From positions 1-7,814 of the forward strand of contig CAMFZO010000059.1 of NCBI GenBank assembly GCA_946006895.1: a stretch of DNA of 7,814 nucleotides, read 5' to 3'. The notes beneath the pieces are model-generated. The model was not told the origin of the DNA. It made no database searches and worked only from the letters and a program-made list of their open reading frames with translations. Positions within the stretch are counted from its first letter, which is position 1. Every line of letters begins with the position of its first letter. The translations under genes and the position numbers were made by a program. Positions 1-5,935 of the stretch are shown here, in pieces. The DNA comes from an uncultured Clostridia bacterium (GTDB lineage: Bacteria; Bacillota; Clostridia; Oscillospirales; Oscillospiraceae).

Positions 1-775
1 TGTTGTTGATGGGGCGGACGCCGTTGGCGCGGAGTCTCTGCCGCAGCCACTTGGGAGAGGGGCCGATCTTCACATTGGCAACCATTCTGGAGGAATAGCG
101 GTTGCACAGCTGGTCGGCGGGAACCTCCACATCCAGATGCTCGTAGATGGAACCGGCGTCGCTGCCCTTCACCACAGGCTGGTGGTGGCGCATGGGCTTG
201 CCGAAGGCGGCAGCGGCCTCCCGGGCCAGACCGATGATGGAGTAGCAGTCGGGGCGGTTGTTGGTGATCTCAAAATCCACTACCGTGTCGTCATTGCCGA
301 TGACCTTGTTGATGTCCTCACCGGGCTTGCAGTCCTCCTGCAAAATCCAGATGCCGTCCTCAATGGCGTAGGGGAAATCGTTGAGGGTCAGGCCCAGCTC
401 CTTCAGGGAGCAGAGCATGCCGTTGGAAGCAACGCCACGGAGCTTGCCCTTTGTGATGTGGATGCCGCCGGGCAGACGGGAATTGTGGAGCGCCACGGGC
501 ACCAGGTCATTTTCCCGGACGTTCTGGGCACCGGTGACGATCTGGACAGGCTCGTCTGCGCCCACGTCCACCTGGCAGACCCACATATGGTCGGAATTTT
601 CGTGGCGGACGATGGAAAGCACCCTGCCGACGACCACGTTGGAGATCTCGGCATCCATGCGCTCATAGGTTTCCACCTTTTGGCCGGCAACGGTCATGAC
701 CTCCACAAATTCCTTGTCGGAAACCTGCGACAGGTCTACAAATTCTTCATTGAGCCATTTTCTGTTGAGTTTCAT
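1..775 (-). CDS. pheT: Phenylalanyl-tRNA synthetase beta subunit, N-terminal part (cut by window edge)
   Basis: Beta subunit of the cytoplasmic alpha2-beta2 enzyme that charges tRNA-Phe. The beta chain carries tRNA-binding and editing domains. The 258 visible codons begin MKLNRKWLNEEF, a typical PheT start, followed by an EMAP-II/OB-fold tRNA-binding domain at about residues 40-155 (including IVTGAQNV at 79-86 and GVASNGMLCS at 114-123), then the conserved TNNRPDCYSIIGLARE segment near 171-186. The B3/B4 editing, B5 and C-terminal domains lie beyond the left edge. The ATG at 775 is fixed by an AAGGAGG ribosome binding site that overlaps the pheS stop codon; the gap to pheS is 12 bp, so translation is probably coupled. 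It is co-transcribed with pheS under the T-box leader. Nothing suggests it is broken. Confidence 0.97.
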   Translation of the reverse strand, partial: MKLNRKWLNEEFVDLSQVSDKEFVEVMTVAGQKVETYERMDAEISNVVVGRVLSIVRHENSDHMWVCQVDVGADEPVQIVTGAQNVRENDLVPVALHNSRLPGGIHITKGKLRGVASNGMLCSLKELGLTLNDFPYAIEDGIWILQEDCKPGEDINKVIGNDDTVVDFEITNNRPDCYSIIGLAREAAAAFGKPMRHHQPVVKGSDAGSIYEHLDVEVPADQLCNRYSSRMVANVKIGPSPKWLRQRLRANGVRPINN

Positions 776-787
776 AGCCGTACCTCC

Positions 788-1831
788 TTAAAACTGGGAC
801 AAGAACCGCACGTCATTGTCGAAAATGAGCCGCAGGTCGTTGAGCTTCAGACGGCCCATGGCCATGCGCTCCAGACCAATGCCAAAGGCGAAGCCGGAGT
901 ACTTCTTCGGGTCGATGCCGCAGCCCTCCAGGACCTTGGGATGGACCATGCCGGCGCCCAGCAGCTCAATCCAGCCCTCACCGTGGCAGGTGGAGCAGAC
1001 CTGACCGCCGATTTCGCCCGTGCCCTTGCACTTGAAGCACTGCATATCCACCTCGCAGCTCGGCTCGGTGAAGGGAAAGTGGTGGGGACGGAAGCGGCAG
1101 ACCGCGTCTTCGCCGTAAAGCCGCTTGATGAGCGTTTCCAGAGCGCCCTTCAGATCGCCCATGGTGATGCCCTCGTCAACCACCAGACCCTCAATCTGGT
1201 GGAACATGGGGGAGTGGGTCGCGTCGGCCTCATCCTTGCGGAAGACACGGCCGGGAGCCAGAATACGGATGGGCGGCTGCTGATGCTCCATGACACGGAT
1301 CTGCATGGGGCTGGTCTGGGTGCGCAGCAGGACCGTATCGTCGTCGTCAAAATAGAAGGTATCGGAACGGTCACGGGAGGGATGGCCCTCCTCGATGTTC
1401 AGACGGGTGAAATTGTAGGCGGCTTCCTCCACCTCGGGGCCGTCAACGATGGTGTAGCCCATGCCGATGAAGATCTCCTTGACCTCCTGCAGCACCTTGT
1501 TCATCGGGTGCTGGTGGCCCAGGTCCACAGTCTTGCCGGGGATGGTCACGTCAACGGCCTCAGCGGCAAGACGCGCTTCCAGAGCGGCGGCCTCCAGCTC
1601 CGTTTTCCGCTCCTCCAAACGCTTTTCCAGCTCAGCGCGGACGCTGTTGGCAAGCTGACCCATGACGGGACGCTCCTCCGCCGACAGCTTGCCCATCTGC
1701 TTCAGGACTGCCGTCAACTCGCCCTTTTTGCCGAGGACATTGACGCGCACACTGTCCAGCGATACCAGGTCCGCAGCCTCACGCATGGCGGCCAGAGCGC
1801 TGGTTTTGATCTGTTCCAGTTGTTCTCTCAT
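788..1831 (-). CDS. pheS: Phenylalanyl-tRNA synthetase alpha subunit
   Basis: Catalytic alpha subunit of phenylalanyl-tRNA synthetase, a class II enzyme that activates phenylalanine and transfers it to tRNA-Phe. The protein has 347 residues, the usual length. The N-terminal ~90 residues are rich in Ala, Glu, Leu and Arg and fit the coiled-coil tRNA-binding arm. Class II motif 2 is RVFRKDEADATHSPMFHQIEG (residues 195-215) and motif 3 is GFAFGIGLERMAMG (313-326); the protein ends in the typical FLSQF. Residues 265-287 contain two CxxCxGxG units (C265/C268 and C279/C282), a likely metal-binding knuckle. The start at 1831 is preferred over an upstream in-frame start at 1945 because AAGGAGA sits 8 nt before it, the N-terminus then matches the family, and the extra 38 codons would run through the leader's terminator and T-box core. 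First gene of the pheST operon. Confidence 0.98.
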   Translation of the reverse strand: MREQLEQIKTSALAAMREAADLVSLDSVRVNVLGKKGELTAVLKQMGKLSAEERPVMGQLANSVRAELEKRLEERKTELEAAALEARLAAEAVDVTIPGKTVDLGHQHPMNKVLQEVKEIFIGMGYTIVDGPEVEEAAYNFTRLNIEEGHPSRDRSDTFYFDDDDTVLLRTQTSPMQIRVMEHQQPPIRILAPGRVFRKDEADATHSPMFHQIEGLVVDEGITMGDLKGALETLIKRLYGEDAVCRFRPHHFPFTEPSCEVDMQCFKCKGTGEIGGQVCSTCHGEGWIELLGAGMVHPKVLEGCGIDPKKYSGFAFGIGLERMAMGRLKLNDLRLIFDNDVRFLSQF

Positions 1832-1857
1832 ATTGTATCTCCTTTTGGTGATATTAC

Positions 1858-1898
1858 AAAAAAATATGCCCTTCGTCCGAAAAGGGGACGAAAGACAT
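1858..1898 (-). terminator. Regulated intrinsic terminator of the T-box leader
   Basis: On the minus strand, ATGTCTTTCGTCC (1898-1886) pairs with GGACGAAGGGCAT (1878-1866). This gives 13 pairs including two G-U pairs, with a 7-nt loop. Seven T residues follow at 1864-1858. It lies between the T-box core and the pheS ribosome binding site, as expected for the terminator that forms when tRNA-Phe is charged. Confidence 0.93.
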
Positions 1899-2108
1899 GC
1901 TTCCGCGGTACCACCCGCAATTCGCGGCAGACACCGCGCACTCATACCGTTAACGGAGCGACCCGTCCGAGCCTACTTGCCAGCGCGTTCAGTCGGAGGC
2001 TCACGGGAGAAGGCCAAACTGCATCCGGCAGACGCTTGCAGCAACCGCGTCCTCTCTGAAGCCTGGGATAACAGCCGACAGCCCGTTCAAAGCCTGTAGC
2101 CATATTGC
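1858..2108 (-). promoter_or_regulatory. T-box riboswitch leader, tRNA-Phe specific
   Basis: Leader of the pheST operon that senses uncharged tRNA-Phe by transcription antitermination. The diagnostic T-box core, GGGTGGTACCGCGG, lies on the minus strand within 1901-1920. Its TGGT bulge is complementary to the ACCA 3' end expected of tRNA-Phe. Upstream, an AGAGAG motif followed by GCGGTTGCTGCAAGC (about 2023-2056) fits the distal part of Stem I. The Phe codon TTC at 2009-2011, in the context GCCTTCTCCCGTGAGCC, fits the specifier loop. The AGTAGG motif near 1972-1978 and CCGTTAACGG near 1947-1956 fit the base of Stem I and Stem III. The 5' end is inferred from the promoter, so it is approximate. 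A terminator follows the core. The 372-bp gap between pheS and nnrD is fully explained by this leader plus two promoters. Confidence 0.95.
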
Positions 2109-2114
2109 GCTACA

Positions 2115-2143
2115 ATCTTAGCACACAACGGCCAAAGATGCAA
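2115..2143 (-). promoter_or_regulatory. Predicted SigA promoter of pheST
   Basis: Read on the minus strand: TTGCAT (-35, 2143-2138), a 17-bp spacer, then TAAGAT (-10, 2120-2115) preceded by TGC, an extended -10. Predicted transcription start is near 2108, which gives a leader of normal T-box length. Confidence 0.75.
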
Positions 2144-2151
2144 GCAAAGAT

Positions 2152-2180
2152 TTGACTTTTTTTTGAAAAAACCGTATAAT
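2152..2180 (+). promoter_or_regulatory. Predicted strong SigA promoter of the nnrD-alr operon
   Basis: TTGACT (-35, 2152-2157), a 17-bp spacer, and a perfect TATAAT (-10, 2175-2180). The spacer holds a T tract followed by an A tract. Predicted start is near 2187, leaving an untranslated leader of only about 16 nt before nnrD. The -35 boxes of this and the divergent pheST promoter are 8 bp apart. Confidence 0.85.
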
Positions 2181-2203
2181 GAAAGAAGAAAAGAGGCTGA
2201 AAA

Positions 2204-3064
2204 ATGAAAACAAAAGTCTTAAAAGCAATCGACCTGCACACGGTCCGCCGATGGCTGCCGAAACGTCAGGCAGATACTCACAAGGGAGACTTCGGAAAGC
2301 TCCTGCTGCTCTGCGGCGCGGTGGGCTACACGGGAGCGCCGGCTCTGGCTGCCATGGCGGCGGTGAGGACCGGCGCGGGACTGGTCTTTTCCGGCGTGCC
2401 GGAAAGGGTCTATCCCATCGTGGCCTCCAAGCTGACCGAGCCGATGGTGTTTCCTCTGCCGGAGAAGGACGGTATGCTCAGCCGGGAGGCCATCCCGGAG
2501 ATCCTGACGCGCCTTGGCCGCTGTGACGCCTGTCTGATCGGCTGCGGTCTGGGACAGAGCGAGGACACCTACCTGGTGTTTCGTGCGGTCCTGGAGCACG
2601 CCAAATGCCCCGTGGTGGTGGACGCCGATGGCATAAATATCCTGGCCGGGCATATAGATGTACTGCGCGGCGCAGCCTGTCCGGTGGTCCTGACGCCACA
2701 CGACGGGGAATTCCGGCGACTGAGCGGGATCGATCCGTCCGTAGACCGCCTGAAGGCTATCAAACAGTTGCAGCGGATGACGGGAGCGACGGTCCTTCTG
2801 AAGGGACACCGCACGTTGATCTGCGGCGAAGAGGAATGTTATGTAAACCTCTGCGGAAATCCCGGCATGGCGACCGGCGGCAGCGGCGACGTGTTGGCGG
2901 GGATCATCGTATCCCTGCTGGGTCAGGGCTTGAGCCCTCTGCGTGCTGCCACGGCTGGGGCGTACCTCCACGGCGCTGCGGGCGACCTGTACGCCCAACG
3001 CTTCGGGGAATACGGCCTTTTGCCGTCGGATCTGCTCAAGGTGCTGCCGCGACTACTTTATTGA
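2204..3064 (+). CDS. nnrD: ADP-dependent (S)-NAD(P)H-hydrate dehydratase
   Basis: Repair enzyme that dehydrates the S form of hydrated NADH or NADPH back to the normal cofactor, using ADP in bacterial members of the family. The 286 residues are a stand-alone YjeF C-terminal, ribokinase-like domain. Visible signatures are HKGDFGKLLLLCGA (26-39), VVVDADGIN (137-145), LTPHDGEF (163-170) and the family signature GNPGMATGGSGDVLAG (218-233), with Asp229 as the expected catalytic residue. The NnrE epimerase domain that is often fused to it is absent, so the epimerase must be encoded elsewhere or missing. The ATG at 2204 follows an AGAGG-type site and lies just downstream of a strong promoter. It heads a compact run nnrD - lipoprotein - alr; its stop is 15 bp before the preferred lipoprotein start. 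Confidence 0.95.
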   Translation: MKTKVLKAIDLHTVRRWLPKRQADTHKGDFGKLLLLCGAVGYTGAPALAAMAAVRTGAGLVFSGVPERVYPIVASKLTEPMVFPLPEKDGMLSREAIPEILTRLGRCDACLIGCGLGQSEDTYLVFRAVLEHAKCPVVVDADGINILAGHIDVLRGAACPVVLTPHDGEFRRLSGIDPSVDRLKAIKQLQRMTGATVLLKGHRTLICGEEECYVNLCGNPGMATGGSGDVLAGIIVSLLGQGLSPLRAATAGAYLHGAAGDLYAQRFGEYGLLPSDLLKVLPRLLY

Positions 3065-3079
3065 TCGGAAGTGTCTTGT

Positions 3080-3646
3080 ATGCGGCGAATTTCGGCCTTA
3101 CTGATGATGCTGCTGACAGTCTGCTTTTGCGGCTGTCAGTCGGAGGAAAGTACCCTCAGACCTGCCATTGAATTCCGGGCAGACCTGGTCCAGGCGGGCG
3201 GCTGCAGCTTTTCTGCGGAGGTGGAGTCGGATTTCGGCGATACGACAGAGCGGTTTTCCCTCCGCTGTGAGGCACAGCAGGACAGTATGGATATTACCGT
3301 CACCGCCCCGGAGACCCTGGAGGGCATCACCGCCCATATCACCGAAAACGGCGGCAAGATCACCTACGAGGGGATGTCGGCGGAGTTCGGCCTGCTTGCC
3401 AACGGCAATGTGAGCCCTGCGGCAGCGTCTGCCATCACGGCGGCCTGCTGGCAGAACGAATACATCTCGGCGGCAGGTCAGGAGGATGATGACCTCTATC
3501 GCGTCACCTATGAAAAGGACTATGACGAAAAACGTCTGATCGTGGACACCTGGTTCAAAAATGACCTACCAATTTATGCCGAAGTGTGCTATAATAACCA
3601 GCGTATCCTCAAGCTGACGATCACAGATTTTGCACTGAACGGATGA
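3080..3646 (+). CDS. Putative lipoprotein, LolA/GerS-like candidate
   Basis: Predicted exported lipoprotein of 188 residues with no confident family assignment. The N-terminus MRRISALLMMLLTVCFCGC has a short positive start, a hydrophobic stretch and a likely lipidated Cys19 (after Phe-Cys-Gly, an imperfect lipobox). The mature part has four more cysteines (42, 63, 123, 170) and alternating polar/hydrophobic strands. It ends in KRLIVDTWFKNDLPIYAEVCYNNQRILKLTITDF, a strand-turn-strand pattern like that of LolA/MucB-type lipid-binding folds. ATG 3080 is preferred because GGAAG lies 8 nt upstream; a GTG at 3071 would add only Met-Ser-Cys and has no properly spaced site. It sits 10 bp before alr. 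In Clostridioides difficile the germination lipoprotein gene gerS forms an operon with an alanine racemase gene, so a GerS-like role is possible, but this rests on context and faint resemblance. Confidence 0.85.
   Translation: MRRISALLMMLLTVCFCGCQSEESTLRPAIEFRADLVQAGGCSFSAEVESDFGDTTERFSLRCEAQQDSMDITVTAPETLEGITAHITENGGKITYEGMSAEFGLLANGNVSPAAASAITAACWQNEYISAAGQEDDDLYRVTYEKDYDEKRLIVDTWFKNDLPIYAEVCYNNQRILKLTITDFALNG
3587..3595 (+). promoter_or_regulatory. Possible internal extended -10 promoter ahead of alr
   Basis: TGCTATAAT (3587-3595) is a perfect extended -10 element, 62 bp before the alr start, inside the 3' end of the lipoprotein gene. No good -35 is seen 16-18 bp upstream, which extended -10 promoters can tolerate. 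It could give alr and mazF some transcription independent of nnrD. The same bases also encode Cys-Tyr-Asn, so chance is possible. Confidence 0.4.
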
Positions 3647-3656
3647 AAGGCACGTT

Positions 3657-4832
3657 ATGGATTACTTAAAGAGGACCTGGGCAGAAATATCCCTGGATAA
3701 TTTGAATCACAATTATCACGCCCTGCGGGCAAAGCTCCCGTCGGAGTGCCGCTTTCTCGGCGTGGTCAAGGCCGACGCCTACGGTCACGGCGCGGTCCCC
3801 GTCAGCCGCCATCTGAAAGAGCTGGGGGCGGAATTCCTGGCCGTCTCCAACTTTGAGGAGGCCGCCCAACTGCGCTGCAACGGCATCCGGGGACCAATCC
3901 TGATTCTGGGCTATACGCCGGTAAAATACGCCGAGGACCTGGCAAAAATGGGTATCCGCCAAGAGGTCCACAGTCTGGAATATGCCCGGGCACTCAACGA
4001 ACGTCTCAAGGGGTTGCACCGCCGCCTGCGTGTCCACATCAAGCTGGACACGGGAATGTCGCGGCTGGGCTTTTTCGCCTACGACCATGAGCAGACCGTT
4101 GACGAGCTCAGGGAAGTGGCCCAATTGGACAATCTGCTCATTGAGGGCGTCTTTACCCATTTCCCGGTGGCTGACTCCATTGACGGCGCCGACGAGAACT
4201 TTACCCGCACCCAGTTTGAGCGCTTTACCTCCATGCTTACCACCTTGCAGGGCGTGGGCATCAAGCCGGAAATCCGCCACTGCTGCAACAGCGGCGCCAG
4301 TATCCTCTATCCCGAGTATGCCATGGATATGATCCGCCCGGGCATTGCGACCTACGGCGTGCTGCCCTCCGGTGACCTGCGGGGCAGGATCAACCTGAAG
4401 CCGGTCATGTCCCTGCGCTCGACCATATTCCAGATCCGCGATTTTGAGCCGAATATCACCGTCAGCTATGGGCGGACCTATACCACCCGTGACCCGGAGC
4501 GGATCGCGGTGGTGGGCATTGGCTATGCCGACGGCTTATCCCGGAGTTTTTCCAACAACATCTCCTTCCTGCTCCACGGCAAACGCGTGCCGCAGGTGGG
4601 CCGGATCTGCATGGATATGTGCATGATCGACATCTCCAAGGTGCCGGAGGCACAGGTCAACGACGTGGTGACGGTCTTCGGCGAGGACGGCGGCGATGAG
4701 ATAGAGGTGGAGAGCCTGTCCAACCGCCTGAACACCATCCCCTATGAGATCCTCTGCGGCATCAACAAGCGGATCCCCCGGATCTACCTGGACGGAGAGG
4801 ACCAGACAGAAATTTTGCAATATATTGTCTAA
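3657..4832 (+). CDS. alr: Alanine racemase
   Basis: PLP-dependent cytoplasmic enzyme interconverting L- and D-alanine; it supplies D-Ala for peptidoglycan. Its 391 residues are full length. The N-terminal TIM barrel carries the PLP lysine in VVKADAYGHG (Lys38), the LDTGMSRLGF segment with Arg136, and the cofactor-site arginine in MIRPGIATYG (Arg227). The C-terminal beta domain carries the second catalytic base, Tyr271 in VSYGRTY, the GIGYADG segment (287-293), RICMDMCMIDI (316-326) and the family ending YEILCGINKRIPRIY (363-377). A GAAAGG ribosome binding site overlaps the stop of the lipoprotein gene 10 bp upstream, so the two are almost certainly co-transcribed. The placement of mazF downstream is common in Bacillota. 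In spore formers alr can also have a germination role because alanine stereoisomers affect germinant receptors; nothing here shows that directly. Confidence 0.97.
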   Translation: MDYLKRTWAEISLDNLNHNYHALRAKLPSECRFLGVVKADAYGHGAVPVSRHLKELGAEFLAVSNFEEAAQLRCNGIRGPILILGYTPVKYAEDLAKMGIRQEVHSLEYARALNERLKGLHRRLRVHIKLDTGMSRLGFFAYDHEQTVDELREVAQLDNLLIEGVFTHFPVADSIDGADENFTRTQFERFTSMLTTLQGVGIKPEIRHCCNSGASILYPEYAMDMIRPGIATYGVLPSGDLRGRINLKPVMSLRSTIFQIRDFEPNITVSYGRTYTTRDPERIAVVGIGYADGLSRSFSNNISFLLHGKRVPQVGRICMDMCMIDISKVPEAQVNDVVTVFGEDGGDEIEVESLSNRLNTIPYEILCGINKRIPRIYLDGEDQTEILQYIV

Positions 4833-4894
4833 CTTCGCATAGAATAGAACAGAGTTCCGCTGAATAATTTTTGCTTTCGCGTGGGAGAATATTA

Positions 4895-4917
4895 CCGGGT
4901 TACATAGAGTGACCCGG
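4895..4917 (+). promoter_or_regulatory. Hairpin in the mazF leader containing UACAU
   Basis: CCGGGTTAC (4895-4903) pairs with GTGACCCGG (4909-4917): nine pairs including one G-U, with loop ATAGA. No T run follows, so it is not an intrinsic terminator. It ends 25 nt before the mazF start. It contains UACAU at 4901-4905, spanning the top of the stem and the loop. Function unknown; an mRNA regulatory element or a protein operator are both possible. The rest of the 110-bp alr-mazF gap shows no convincing promoter or gene. Confidence 0.55.
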
Positions 4918-4942
4918 ATACAAATTACGGAGCGTGAAGCAA

Positions 4943-5299
4943 ATGGATACAACCGTAAAGAGGGGCGATATTTTCTACGCGGACCTAAGCCCGGTGGTAG
5001 GCAGTGAGCAGGGGGGCACCCGTCCTGTCCTCATCGTCCAGAACGACACCGGCAACAAGCACTCTCCCACCGTGATCGCGGCGGCCATCACCAGCCAGAC
5101 CAATAAGGCAAAGCTCCCCACCCACATCGAGCTGACGGGGAAAAATGTCGGCCTGACCAAGGATTCCGTCGTGCTTCTGGAGCAGATACGGACCATCGAC
5201 AAGCGCCGCCTGCGTGAGCACATGGGACGTCTGGATGAGACTATGATGAACCGTGTAGACAATGCCATCGCTGTCAGCTTCGGTCTGCCGCAGACCTGA
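4943..5299 (+). CDS. mazF: MazF/EndoA-type mRNA interferase toxin
   Basis: Sequence-specific endoribonuclease of the MazF/PemK family that cuts single-stranded mRNA. The 118 residues are close to Bacillus subtilis EndoA along the whole length: VKRGDIFYADLSPVVGSEQGG (5-25), RPVLIVQND (27-35), AAITSQ (47-52), KAKLPTHIEL (54-63) and VLLEQIRTIDKRRL. The active-site Arg and Thr of EndoA correspond to Arg27 and Thr50 here, so the enzyme looks intact. ATG 4943 is preferred: GGAG lies 10 nt upstream, whereas the GTG at 4934 is only 1 nt from it. In B. subtilis the order is alr - antitoxin - toxin; here the 110 bp between alr and mazF is too short for a MazE antitoxin and none follows. The cleavage sequence UACAU is known for EndoA and assumed here from similarity. 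Confidence 0.95.
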   Translation: MDTTVKRGDIFYADLSPVVGSEQGGTRPVLIVQNDTGNKHSPTVIAAAITSQTNKAKLPTHIELTGKNVGLTKDSVVLLEQIRTIDKRRLREHMGRLDETMMNRVDNAIAVSFGLPQT

Positions 5300-5314
5300 G
5301 AGGCATAGCTTCCG

Positions 5315-5343
5315 TCCCTCCTGCATAGTTTGTGTGGGAGGGA
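5315..5343 (+). promoter_or_regulatory. Inverted repeat able to mask the next gene's ribosome binding site
   Basis: TCCCTCC (5315-5321) is a perfect complement of GGAGGGA (5337-5343), with a 15-nt loop. The 3' arm is the ribosome binding site of the gene starting at 5351. In the mRNA this hairpin would hide the site, suggesting low or conditional translation. A polypurine site finding a complement by chance is possible. Confidence 0.45.
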
Positions 5344-5350
5344 TTATACT

Positions 5351-5935
5351 ATGGAATTAACGGTATACGAGCGGGGAACGCCTGTCGGCACGGTGCGTCT
5401 GGAACGCGATGGGAGCTTTTGGAATATTTTTTGCGAAATGACGGATCTGACGGAACAAATCCGCCGTGTCTACGTCGGAACAGCATGGGAAGTTGTTTAT
5501 CTCGGCATCCCCGACGCTGCGGGTAAGCTCTCCGCAAAGCGCAGACACCTGCCGGCAGAGCCGACCTTTGCCGTAGCCGCACCCTATCCGCGAGGGGAAT
5601 GGCTTCCCTGGCGGGGTGCGGTGGACGGCGTTTCCGTGGAGACGGCGCTTCTTTGCCGCGAGGACGGCAAAATCAAGCTGCTGCTGCCGCCGGAGGAGGC
5701 GGTAAAATTTCCCGCATGGTTAGAAAAATCAGAAAGAGAAACGGTGTTCGGTACTGAGTTCGCATTGCTTTTGCTGACGGAGAAAGGACACCTTCTCCAG
5801 GAAGAGAAAGACAAAGGAGAAGAAAAATATGAAGAAACTACTGTCGGTACTGTTGACGATCTGCTGCCTGTTGACCCTTCTGCCGACGACGGCATCGGCG
5901 GCGAAGGGTGGGAAACTGATCGCCCTGACCTTTGA
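5351..5935 (+). CDS. Hypothetical protein, 194 residues, overlapping the next gene
   Basis: Not recognised. ATG 5351 follows a strong GGGAGGG site 7-8 nt upstream, and codon use resembles that of the neighbours, so the gene is probably real. No signal peptide or membrane segment is seen, so it is likely cytoplasmic. The N-terminal half is strand-rich and compact (ELTVYERGTPVGTVRLERDG, then FWNIFCEM, IRRVYVG and VVYLGIPDAAGKL); a second stretch (VSVETALLCREDGKIKLLLP, 94-113) may be a related unit. A charged Lys/Glu-rich tail starts near residue 144. The last 35 residues (160-194) are translated from bases that also encode the signal peptide of the following deacetylase in another frame, so this tail is doubtful. 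In the adjacent frame a TGA at 5830-5832 overlaps the deacetylase ATG, and the run of five A's just before it could allow a slip into that frame. Confidence 0.7.
   Translation: MELTVYERGTPVGTVRLERDGSFWNIFCEMTDLTEQIRRVYVGTAWEVVYLGIPDAAGKLSAKRRHLPAEPTFAVAAPYPRGEWLPWRGAVDGVSVETALLCREDGKIKLLLPPEEAVKFPAWLEKSERETVFGTEFALLLLTEKGHLLQEEKDKGEEKYEETTVGTVDDLLPVDPSADDGIGGEGWETDRPDL

Noticed and set aside
137..2059. A 640-codon open frame on the plus strand opposite pheS, pheT and the T-box leader
   Set aside because: It runs antisense to certain genes and through the riboswitch, has no ribosome binding site, and its product is a low-complexity His/Ala/Leu/Gly-rich shadow typical of GC-rich coding DNA.
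2219..2998. A 259-codon open frame on the minus strand opposite nnrD
   Set aside because: The family signature motifs are on the plus strand, and the minus frame is an antisense shadow.
4833..4894. Terminator or promoter between alr and the mazF hairpin
   Set aside because: The GAAC/GTTC stem is only four pairs and is not joined to the later T run; the TTGTCT and TAGAAT-like boxes are only 9 bp apart.
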